Assembly: GCA_027483605.1 (NCBI GenBank)
Contig: JAIXUE010000021.1
Coordinates: forward strand, 1 to 57,131
Direction of reading: 5' to 3'
Source: Cryomorphaceae bacterium
GTDB lineage: Bacteria > Bacteroidota > Bacteroidia > Flavobacteriales_D > Crocinitomicaceae
DNA: 57,131 bases
The position numbers and the translations under genes are program-made. The stretch's first letter is position 1. Every line of letters starts with the position of its first letter. Positions 43,509 through 51,227 of this stretch are shown here, one piece after another. The notes beneath the pieces are model-generated. The model was given only the letters and a program-made list of their open reading frames with translations. It ran no database searches and was not told the origin of the DNA.

Positions 43509-46500
43509 ATGAATCGTAACTTGCGTTATCTTGTCCTCCTGTTGTGTTTCCCATTGTTCAATTGGGCCCAGGAGTCCGTTAAATTTAGCGGAGAAAATGC
43601 AGCATTTTTCAATGCTGAAGAATTGTTTACCAAAGCTCAGTTTGCGGCTGCAAAGCAAGAGTTTCGGGTTTTTATTGACGGCTGCCACACCCAGCAGCGC
43701 AATGAGCACGACCCCTACTTGATCAAGGCTCATTACTATGAGGGCATGTCGGCACTCAAGCTGTACCACAACGATGCCATTCCATTGTTGGAGCAATTCA
43801 ATAAAACATATCCCGAAAATAACTTCAGAAATGAAATTGCAATAGGGGTAGGATCATATTATTTTCAATCGGAGGATTACCTCAACGCTCAAGTTGCGTT
43901 TGCTCAAATCAATTTATCGGGTCTGAGCACAGCACAAAAAGAAGAGGTGTTGTTCAAATTGGGTTATTCTGCTTATCAAAATGAAGACCAAGACGCAGCA
44001 TATTTAGCATTTAAGGATATCAAAGACGGCAGCACGCAATATGCAAAGCCAGCGCTCTATTATTATGCTCATATCAGTTATGTGCGCTCCTCTTTGCAAG
44101 AAGCGCTGGAAGGTTTTCAGGCCCTACAAAAAGACTCCACTTTCTGTGGTGTGGTGCCGTATTACATTGCCCAAATTTTGTACAAACAAAACAAGTATCA
44201 AGAAGTGATTGATTTTGCCCCAACGGTCTTGAATTGCGGTTTTGTCAATAATGAATTTGATATTCAGCATATTATTGGCAATGCATATTATCAATTGGGT
44301 AAATATGAATTAGCACTTCCTTTTTTAGAGCGCTACCACCAAAATGCCCGCGGCACCCGCGACGACTACTACGAGTTGGGCTTTGCCTATTATAAAACCA
44401 AACAGTTCGAGAAAGCCATTAAAAATTTTGACAGGGTAACGCGAACTCCAGACAGTTTGTGTCATATTGCCATGTACCAAATTGGCGATGCCTACTTGCA
44501 AATCAATAAACTATTGCCAGCGCGCAGTGCATTTGAGCGCGCAGCGGAAATGACCTTTTTACCGCAAATCAAAGAAGATGCCTTATTTCAGTTTGCAGTT
44601 TTGTCTTTCAAGGTTGATATCAATCCGTATGACGAATCTGTTCGGGCTTTTGAAAACTACCTGAGTCAATACCCAGATTCAAAAAGAAAGCGCGATGTAT
44701 ACCAGTATTTGGTCAATGTGTATACCAACACTTCTAATTTTGCAAAAGCCTTAGAATCAATTGAGAAACTACCTTCCAAAGATGCGCAGCTGAAAAAAGT
44801 GTACCAAACAGTAGCATTTAATTATGGCGTAGAGCTCTTTCAAAAAGGTCAACTCACAGAGGCTTATGCGGCTTTCAAGCGTGTAGATACTTATCCAATG
44901 GACCCGCAAATGGTGGCGCTGTCGCGTTATTGGATGGCTGATATCTCGTTCAGAAAAAAAGAGTTACCAGCCGCAATTAACATGTACAGAGATTTCATTA
45001 ATTCGCCAGCCTCGAATGCTTTACCAGAGAAAGTCGATGCTTATTATAATATTGGGTATGCTTATTTTGAACAAGGCAAGCGCGAAGAAGCCATTCAATC
45101 TTTTCGAACCTATCTACAACTCAATCCAAACAAAGAAAATAAAGTAATAGACGCAACCTTCCGCATCGCCGACGCTTATTATGTCAACAAGCAAAACCTA
45201 CAAGCGATTCAATATTACCAGCAAGCCTATAACCTCAATTCTGCCCTCAATGACAAAGCCCTTTTCTATTTGGCTAAGGCGCAAGGATTCAACGGACAAC
45301 TAGCAGAAAAAGCACTTACCTTGAGCAAGTTACTCAAAGAAGAGCCCGTTTCCAAATACCGAATGAATGCACAGTATGAGTTGGCCCGCACTTATATGTC
45401 TCAACTCAATTACGACGACGCCCTGAAAACTTATCAGTCTTTCTTGGCGGAGTTTCCTAAATCACCTTATTTACTTGATGTCAAACTAGATGTCGCTGAT
45501 ATTTATTACAAAAAGTGGGATTACATCAAGTCAGAAGCGGCGTATCTGGAAATTTTAGCAAGTTATGAGCAGCAAAGAGAGGTTTGCAAGAAGGTAGTGA
45601 TGAACCTGATCGATGTCTACAACGCCCAGAAAAAACCAGATATGGCCTCAGAGGTAATAGACCGCTATCCTTGTGCTAACATTAGCACAGAAGAAAAAGA
45701 AAACATCTTTTATTCACCCGCTCTGGCCGCCTATCAAGACACTAATTTTAGAGAGGCAGTTGAGAAATTTGAAATCTACCTTACTAAATTTCCGAATGGG
45801 CGTTACGTGAATGAAACCTATTTTTATTATGGTAATAGCTTGCTCAAAACCAAGGATTCAAGTGCTGCAATTGCGCAGTTCGAGAAGTATTTAGCTACAT
45901 CGGTTACTATCCATGCAGAATATGCAGCTTCAAAGACAGCGGCATACTATTACATGAAAAAGAACTACGAGACAGCGCTGCAGTATTACCAAAAAATGGA
46001 AGCAGTTGCGGCTAAACCAACGAGCACTTTTGATGCCAAACTTGGCGTCATGCGTTGTGCGTTTATGGTTGCCAATTACAATTTAGCTAAAGATAATGCC
46101 CGTTTTGTTTTGGAAAACGCCGCTTTGACGCCACAGCTCAAAGTAGAAGCTGAGTATGCAACGGGCCTCTCTAATTACCATCTGAAACAATATGAATTGG
46201 CTAAGCCTTCTTTGGAATGGTTGGTCAAGAACACCACTACTTCTATGGGCTCAGAGGCCAAGTATTTACTGTCTGATATCTATTTTGGTCAGCAAATGTA
46301 CGACGAAGCCGAAGCAGAGATCAAAGCTTTACTCAAAATGAAGCCAAGCTATAACTACTGGGTAGCTAAAGGCTTGCTTTTACAGACCCGCGTACATATT
46401 AGTCGCGAGGACTTATTTCAAGCAGAACAAACCCTCAAATCGGTAATGGACTTTTACCCCGATCAGCAAGATGGCGTCTTGGCAGAGGCATCGGACTTGT

Positions 46501-46583
46501 GGGATGAGCTCATGCAGCTTAAAAACCCGCCGGCGAACGAAGAACCGCAACCAGAAATGAAAATCGAAATCAACGAAGAGTAA
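43509..46583 (+). CDS. Large periplasmic TPR protein
   Basis: 1024 residues from the ATG at 43509; the frame is open to 43362, but the signal peptide MNRNLRYLVLLLCFPLFNWAQ starts here. The rest is almost entirely TPR-type helical pairs (AKQEFRVFID, AYLAFKDIKDGS, YFEQGKREEAIQSFRTYLQLNP, YDDALKTYQSFLAEFPKSPYLLDVKLDVADIYY split over several repeats), probably more than 20 repeats forming a long solenoid, with an acidic tail. It is a periplasmic or outer-membrane-associated scaffold. The next gene, 3 bases away, encodes an outer-membrane barrel, and I recall this TPR-barrel pair next to ftsE in other Flavobacteriales. A role in envelope assembly is inferred. Function unknown. Confidence 0.85.
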   Translation: MNRNLRYLVLLLCFPLFNWAQESVKFSGENAAFFNAEELFTKAQFAAAKQEFRVFIDGCHTQQRNEHDPYLIKAHYYEGMSALKLYHNDAIPLLEQFNKTYPENNFRNEIAIGVGSYYFQSEDYLNAQVAFAQINLSGLSTAQKEEVLFKLGYSAYQNEDQDAAYLAFKDIKDGSTQYAKPALYYYAHISYVRSSLQEALEGFQALQKDSTFCGVVPYYIAQILYKQNKYQEVIDFAPTVLNCGFVNNEFDIQHIIGNAYYQLGKYELALPFLERYHQNARGTRDDYYELGFAYYKTKQFEKAIKNFDRVTRTPDSLCHIAMYQIGDAYLQINKLLPARSAFERAAEMTFLPQIKEDALFQFAVLSFKVDINPYDESVRAFENYLSQYPDSKRKRDVYQYLVNVYTNTSNFAKALESIEKLPSKDAQLKKVYQTVAFNYGVELFQKGQLTEAYAAFKRVDTYPMDPQMVALSRYWMADISFRKKELPAAINMYRDFINSPASNALPEKVDAYYNIGYAYFEQGKREEAIQSFRTYLQLNPNKENKVIDATFRIADAYYVNKQNLQAIQYYQQAYNLNSALNDKALFYLAKAQGFNGQLAEKALTLSKLLKEEPVSKYRMNAQYELARTYMSQLNYDDALKTYQSFLAEFPKSPYLLDVKLDVADIYYKKWDYIKSEAAYLEILASYEQQREVCKKVVMNLIDVYNAQKKPDMASEVIDRYPCANISTEEKENIFYSPALAAYQDTNFREAVEKFEIYLTKFPNGRYVNETYFYYGNSLLKTKDSSAAIAQFEKYLATSVTIHAEYAASKTAAYYYMKKNYETALQYYQKMEAVAAKPTSTFDAKLGVMRCAFMVANYNLAKDNARFVLENAALTPQLKVEAEYATGLSNYHLKQYELAKPSLEWLVKNTTTSMGSEAKYLLSDIYFGQQMYDEAEAEIKALLKMKPSYNYWVAKGLLLQTRVHISREDLFQAEQTLKSVMDFYPDQQDGVLAEASDLWDELMQLKNPPANEEPQPEMKIEINEE

Positions 46584-46586
46584 GCC

Positions 46587-48308
46587 ATGAAAGCACTGAT
46601 CAGCACATTTGTTTTTCTACTTACCGGGCTCCAAATTTGGGCACAGCAAGGAGAAAATATAACCATTTATACCATTACCAATCAGCAGGTAGAGCCAGCT
46701 ACCCGCATATTGGAAAACCCTAAGATCATAGACTCTGTCAAGGCCACGGCCGTTAAAGACTATCCGCTGTTGTTTTTTCAGGCAGAAACCAAAATTTTAC
46801 TCGATACCATTGAAGCAGCTACCGTAGAAACTTCTGAGCAGTTAGCAAAGTTGTATCCTTTTTACGTGAAGGCAGGAATTGGTTCGGTGATTATGCCACT
46901 CGGCGAGATTTATTACACCTCCGATCGATCTAGAAATATGGTTTATGGTGCCCATCTCAAGCACTTGAGTTCGTTTGGCGATATCAAAGACCGCTCAAAA
47001 ACCGTTTATGCTCCGGCTCAATACGACCGCAGTTCGGCCAATGCTTATTTTGGGCTCAATGAGCGCAATTATCAGCTCAAAGTAGATGCCAACTACAGCA
47101 ACAATGGATTCCACTACTATGGCATTCCGATAGACACCATCGCTGCTGATAGTATTGCTCAGCGTTTTCATTTGATGAAGGGTGCTGCAGAATATGTTTG
47201 GTTGCGCGGTGACTCCGCTAAGCTCAATTTGTCTTTTCAAGCCAATTACCAGCATTTTTTAACCCTACCAACAGACACTACAAAGGTTTGGCGTAGCAAA
47301 GAGGACAATTTTGCCTTCAAAACCCGCGGCTGGTATAATCACAAGAACGAGCATTTTTATGCCGATTTGGGCCTGCGCTATAACGGCTACAAACGCGGTA
47401 TTTTAGACAGTGTTTACGCCATTGGCGATACCGGTTTTGTGGTAAATAACAACATCATTGATTTCAAACCTGGCGTTTGGACCCAAGCTTTAAGTGAGCG
47501 ATTAAAAGTAGAGCTTGGCGTTACAATTACTGCTGATATTGGACAATTGGGCACAGACTTTTTTGTGTATCCTCATGCGGAGTTCAAATACGCTATGTTC
47601 AACAACATCTTTATCCCATATATTGGTTTAAGAGGTGGGCTCAAGCAAAACACCTTGCAGGGGCTTACACAGGCCAATCCGTTTATCCGTACCAATATTG
47701 CTTTGCGCAATGAGCACAACCCTTACGACATCTATGCGGGCTTCAAAGGCTCTTTGAGTAAAACCTTGAGCTTTAATGTTGGCGTTCACTTCTTGCACAT
47801 CGAGAACAAAGCCTTTTTTGTGACCGATACTTTAGCCACTTTTGACAATTACCTGACGGTGACATACGATACGCTCAACCAAACCACCTTTGAAGGTTCC
47901 ATGACATACCAAGCAGGCGAGAAATTGAAAATAGATGTACTGGGCCGCTACAATATGTACCAGTTGTATCATAATGCCTTTGCATGGAACCTACCAGTAC
48001 TGCAATTCACAGCCAGAGGAGCTTATAACCTATACGATAAATTCTATGCGCAAATCGATGCGAACATAGAAACAGGCCGTAAAGCACTCGTGCGTGCAAG
48101 TGCGCCGGATGCCATGTTGGAAGGCACACAGTCTTATGTAGATCTTGGGGCTATTGTCGATGTCAATTTAGGCTTAGAATACCGTTATACACCGCGCGTT
48201 TCTTTGTTCTTACAAGCGAATAACTTAGCTGCGCAGCGCTACAATCGTTGGTATAGCTATCCTGTTCAGCCTTTTCAGGTGATGGGCGGTATTACTGCAC
48301 GTTTCTGA
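46587..48308 (+). CDS. Outer-membrane barrel, TonB-receptor-like, without a plug
   Basis: 573 residues. The signal peptide ends near LQIWAQ. Residues about 20-110 are a short soluble region without a recognisable TonB box or plug domain. From about residue 115 to the end, repeated amphipathic strands (LKVDANYSNNGFHYYG, FYADLGLRYNGYKRG, LKIDVLGRYNMYQLYH, LGLEYRYTPRVSLFLQANN) end in an aromatic residue (GGITARF), as in outer-membrane proteins folded by BAM. It resembles the barrel of TonB-dependent receptors. It probably works with the TPR protein encoded 3 bases upstream. The start of the next gene overlaps its stop by one base. Confidence 0.82.
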   Translation: MKALISTFVFLLTGLQIWAQQGENITIYTITNQQVEPATRILENPKIIDSVKATAVKDYPLLFFQAETKILLDTIEAATVETSEQLAKLYPFYVKAGIGSVIMPLGEIYYTSDRSRNMVYGAHLKHLSSFGDIKDRSKTVYAPAQYDRSSANAYFGLNERNYQLKVDANYSNNGFHYYGIPIDTIAADSIAQRFHLMKGAAEYVWLRGDSAKLNLSFQANYQHFLTLPTDTTKVWRSKEDNFAFKTRGWYNHKNEHFYADLGLRYNGYKRGILDSVYAIGDTGFVVNNNIIDFKPGVWTQALSERLKVELGVTITADIGQLGTDFFVYPHAEFKYAMFNNIFIPYIGLRGGLKQNTLQGLTQANPFIRTNIALRNEHNPYDIYAGFKGSLSKTLSFNVGVHFLHIENKAFFVTDTLATFDNYLTVTYDTLNQTTFEGSMTYQAGEKLKIDVLGRYNMYQLYHNAFAWNLPVLQFTARGAYNLYDKFYAQIDANIETGRKALVRASAPDAMLEGTQSYVDLGAIVDVNLGLEYRYTPRVSLFLQANNLAAQRYNRWYSYPVQPFQVMGGITARF

Positions 48309-49333
48309 TGCAAACAGAAGGCTTTGTCTTGATCGGTATTGGCAATTCGAAAGATGCCTTTCGGCTCCAAGCAATAACACTTTCTCCTCTGCAAAGCGAT
48401 GAGGTACTGATAGAATCTGAAGCTTTTGGACTCAATTATGCAGACGTAATGGCGCGCTTGGGTTTGTACCGAGAGGCGCCCCCAAGACCCTGTGTACTCG
48501 GCTATGAACTAGTTGGGCGCGTCACCGAAGTAGGTTCAGCTGTGGACCCCGCATTGGTGGGCCAACGCGTCTTGGCTTTTTCGCGCTTTGGTGCGTATGC
48601 CAAACATGCCAAAACCACTGCAAATGCAATTGTTCCGATAGGAGAAATGCCCGCACACGCAGCACTGCCCTTTGCTACCCAAGGCGTAACAGCGCACTAT
48701 ATGGCAGAGGTACTCTCTCCAATTCAAGCACACGATAAAGTGTTGGTACATGCCGCTGCAGGTGGAGTCGGGAGTTTTTTGGTGCAGTTGGCCAAGCGCA
48801 AAGGCGCCACTGTCTACGGCAAAATTGGCAGCGACGCCAAGAAAGCGTATCTGGAATCTTTAGGCGTGGATCTGGTGGTGAATTACCAAAAAGAAGATTA
48901 TTCAGAAACCTTGAAAACACATTTAGGGGTTCAAAAACTCACAGCTTCTTTTAATGCTGTAGGAGGGAAGTCTGCCAAAATAGATATGAAATTACTCGGC
49001 CCGGGTGGGCGCTTGTTTCTTTTTGGAGGCGCTGATTTAGCTACAAGAAAAGGTATTTTTGGCAAGTTGTCGTTTTTGTGGGAAATGGGCTTAGTGTTAC
49101 CTATAGGTCTTATGATGCAATCCAAGAATATGTTAGGCGTAAACATGCTTAAAATTGCAGAAGCGCAACCGCTTGTCATTCAAAAGAGCATGGAGGAAAT
49201 GCTGCGCTTGTATCACAATGGAGCACTCCAACTTCCAAATGTAACGAGCTATCATTTTAGTCAGTTTGCCGAAGCACATGAGGCACTTGGTTTGGGGCAA
49301 ACAACAGGAAAAATTGTAGTGAGCTGGATTTAA
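48308..49333 (+). CDS. MDR-family quinone oxidoreductase-like protein
   Basis: 341 residues, a zinc-independent medium-chain dehydrogenase. The GroES-like N-terminal domain contains AFGLNYADVMARLGLY and LGYELVGRVTEVGSAVD. The NAD(P)-binding motif is VLVHAAAGGVGSFLVQLAK (about 143-161). The closest described group is NADPH:quinone reductase/VAT-1-like. It reduces quinones or related carbonyls with NADPH. The start overlaps the barrel gene stop by one base (TGATG), so it may be co-transcribed, though a functional link is not obvious. It ends in a 4-base convergent overlap with the small CxxC protein gene. Confidence 0.88.
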   Translation: MQTEGFVLIGIGNSKDAFRLQAITLSPLQSDEVLIESEAFGLNYADVMARLGLYREAPPRPCVLGYELVGRVTEVGSAVDPALVGQRVLAFSRFGAYAKHAKTTANAIVPIGEMPAHAALPFATQGVTAHYMAEVLSPIQAHDKVLVHAAAGGVGSFLVQLAKRKGATVYGKIGSDAKKAYLESLGVDLVVNYQKEDYSETLKTHLGVQKLTASFNAVGGKSAKIDMKLLGPGGRLFLFGGADLATRKGIFGKLSFLWEMGLVLPIGLMMQSKNMLGVNMLKIAEAQPLVIQKSMEEMLRLYHNGALQLPNVTSYHFSQFAEAHEALGLGQTTGKIVVSWI

Positions 49334-49575
49334 GCCTTTGCGCTAAACAATCCTTTCAGAAAATTGAATACCGGTTTGCGGAATAGAAACAACAAGATGA
49401 GGTAGGGGATGAGCATGAGATAGAGGATGCCACCGTTGATGTTGCTGCCAAAACTGTTTTCATCTAGACCACTGCCTTGTTCGGCGAGCATCTTGCATTG
49501 CGAACAACCTTGTGCAAGCATTTGTTGGGTGCTCGAAAGCAAAATAAGAACAAGGATAAAAATACTACGCTTCAT
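49330..49575 (-). CDS. Small CxxC-containing membrane protein
   Basis: 81 residues. A signal peptide (MKRSIFILVLILLSSTQQMLAQ) is followed directly by GCSQCKMLAEQG, a CxxC pair at the mature N-terminus, a short Gly/Asn-rich segment, one transmembrane helix (about 50-66, ILYLMLIPYLILLFLF) and a basic C-terminal tail. This layout is a recurring but uncharacterised Bacteroidota family as far as I recall. The exposed CxxC could bind metal or take part in thiol chemistry. An exact promoter (TTG-N19-TAATTTTG) lies 17 bases upstream. It is divergent from the TPR lipoprotein and overlaps the MDR gene by 4 bases. Confidence 0.8.
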   Translation of the reverse strand: MKRSIFILVLILLSSTQQMLAQGCSQCKMLAEQGSGLDENSFGSNINGGILYLMLIPYLILLFLFRKPVFNFLKGLFSAKA

Positions 49576-49592
49576 GGCTTTGAATTACGTTA

Positions 49593-49622
49593 CAAAATTA
49601 CGCAAGATAGAATCCAAATCAA
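49593..49622 (-). promoter_or_regulatory. Promoter (-33 TTG, -7 TAATTTTG) for the CxxC protein gene
   Basis: On the minus strand TTG (49622-49620) is followed after 19 bases by an exact TAnnTTTG (49600-49593), 17 bases before the ATG at 49575. Its -33 region nearly abuts the plus-strand -7 element at 49628. Confidence 0.62.
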
Positions 49623-49627
49623 AATCT

Positions 49628-49635
49628 TAATTTTG
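49628..49635 (+). promoter_or_regulatory. -7 promoter element (TAATTTTG) for the TPR lipoprotein gene
   Basis: An exact TAnnTTTG match ending 4 bases before the ATG at 49640, the same spacing as at the SCO, asnS and galE genes. It predicts a leaderless or near-leaderless mRNA. Confidence 0.62.
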
Positions 49636-49639
49636 CATT

Positions 49640-50635
49640 ATGCGCAGTTTCTGTTTATTATTTTTAAGTGGTTTATTATTTGTTGCTTGTGGCAACCCTA
49701 ATGAAGGTGTTGTAAAAAAACAAAGTCTCGACCAACTATTGGCAGCTCACCCTGATTCTTTGCCATTGCTCATTGAAAAAGGCAATTTGCTCATGGATTC
49801 TTTGGCTTTTGACAAAGCCCTCAACTATGGGGCTAAAGCTTTCCGATTAGACTCCACTAATACTGAAGCGCGCGTACTGTATGCAGAGTGCCTTATCAAT
49901 AAGCCCAACCGGAGTGCAGATGATATTTTACGGGCCTTTACCATGTACCGGAATTTAGTCAAGAAGTCGCCCAAAAATGTAGCGGCTTTGGTCGGCTTGG
50001 CCAATACCTTAGTTTTGCTCAATGACCACGACAACGCCTTCAAATACATTAACCAAGCACTCCGTATCGACAAAACTTATCGAGATGCATATATCTTAAA
50101 AGGGACAATCTATAAGCTAGAAGACAACATCAAGTTAGCAATCTCTTCCTATGAAACGGCGGTGCAGCAAGACCCCAATTACTACATGACTTACCTGTTG
50201 TTGGGTTCCTTGTACGAATATGAAAACAACCCCATTTGTATTGAAAAATACATGACGGCTTATCAATTGCAACCTAAAAATGCTGAAGTAATTTACGCTT
50301 TGGCTTTTGCAAAAGAGAAATTCGGACAGCCCGCTGCTGCCCAGCGCTTATACCGTAAAATGACAAAAGTCGACTCCACTTATGCAGATGGTTATTTTCA
50401 TTTAGGGTATTTAGCGCAGTTTACCTACAACCAGCCTGATAGTGCGATGTATTTTTACAAAAAAGCAGTAAAGGTAAACCCGCAGCACTTGCCTTCTTAT
50501 CACAACATCGGCTTGCTCTACGAAGACCGCAACGACCTCACCAATGCGCTGTTCAGTTATGCCAAAGCACTCAAAGTCGACTCTACTTATCAGCTTTCCA
50601 AAGACCGTGTAAAAGTCCTGCGCAAACGCATATGA
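49640..50635 (+). CDS. TPR lipoprotein
   Basis: 331 residues. The lipoprotein signal is MRSFCLLFLSGLLFVAC (Cys17, followed by GNPNEG). The mature protein is a TPR solenoid of about eight repeats (ALNYGAKAFRLDST, AFKYINQALRIDKTYRDAYILKG, AISSYETAVQQDPNYYMTYLLLG, AMYFYKKAVKVNPQHLPSYHNIG, ALFSYAKALKVDSTYQL). It is anchored in the outer or inner membrane and probably scaffolds an envelope complex; no specific partner is evident. The stop overlaps the next membrane protein gene by 4 bases. Confidence 0.87.
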   Translation: MRSFCLLFLSGLLFVACGNPNEGVVKKQSLDQLLAAHPDSLPLLIEKGNLLMDSLAFDKALNYGAKAFRLDSTNTEARVLYAECLINKPNRSADDILRAFTMYRNLVKKSPKNVAALVGLANTLVLLNDHDNAFKYINQALRIDKTYRDAYILKGTIYKLEDNIKLAISSYETAVQQDPNYYMTYLLLGSLYEYENNPICIEKYMTAYQLQPKNAEVIYALAFAKEKFGQPAAAQRLYRKMTKVDSTYADGYFHLGYLAQFTYNQPDSAMYFYKKAVKVNPQHLPSYHNIGLLYEDRNDLTNALFSYAKALKVDSTYQLSKDRVKVLRKRI

Positions 50636-51198
50636 AAAAGGCTCAATTAGTCAGTGAAATTCTTGGTGATTTTCTTTTGCCGCTACTCGGCTTTATCTGG
50701 TGGGGCTGGGATCTCTACTTCATCTTGCTCTTCATTATTTTTGACTTGTCCATACGCTTGACTTTTGCCTTTTTCCGAAAAGAAAGTCGCAGTGCACATT
50801 TGCTCTTGCGGCCGTCCTTGTTTTATTTGAGCTTTCTTGTCATGAGTCATTTTTATATGGTCCTGACTGAGCCTACTTGGCGCTTCACCACTGCATTTTC
50901 TGACTTCTTTTGGTATGAAGATTTTTTCATACCACAAGGCCTTATTTTGCTTCCACTACTCGTTTACACCGAACGCTCAAGACAGCGTATGGAGCTGCTC
51001 ACAACTGGCACCTTTGATGCCATTGCTCAGGTCAAAAAATTGGGTTCTCGTTTGCTGGCCGCCACCATTATTTTAATGTTCATGTCGGTCTGTGTAGCAC
51101 TTCTTAACTGGTCTGAAAATGTAGAAATTATTTTCTTTTTGGCCGCTTGGCTGCTCTTGATCATTTCTGAAAACAAAGCTGCTTTTTTAAAGGACTAA
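50632..51198 (+). CDS. Hypothetical integral membrane protein
   Basis: 188 residues with about five hydrophobic segments (residues about 12-32, 33-48, 62-80, 102-116, 138-156 and 162-180 in part) and charged loops. I do not recognise a family. Short motifs include FIWWGWDLYFILLF near the N-terminus and EDFFIPQGLILLPLLVY centrally. It overlaps the TPR lipoprotein gene by 4 bases, so the two are probably made together and may interact. No catalytic motif is visible. Its last bases are followed by the promoter of the carboxylase gene. Confidence 0.75.
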   Translation: MKKAQLVSEILGDFLLPLLGFIWWGWDLYFILLFIIFDLSIRLTFAFFRKESRSAHLLLRPSLFYLSFLVMSHFYMVLTEPTWRFTTAFSDFFWYEDFFIPQGLILLPLLVYTERSRQRMELLTTGTFDAIAQVKKLGSRLLAATIILMFMSVCVALLNWSENVEIIFFLAAWLLLIISENKAAFLKD

Positions 51199-51204
51199 AA
51201 TCTG

Positions 51205-51212
51205 TATTTTTG
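51205..51212 (+). promoter_or_regulatory. -7 promoter element (TATTTTTG) for the carboxylase gene
   Basis: An exact TAnnTTTG match 15 bases before the ATG at 51228. An in-frame ATG-like start at 51210 lies inside this element, which supports 51228 as the true start. Confidence 0.6.
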
Positions 51213-51227
51213 TTGTTCAAGAATACT

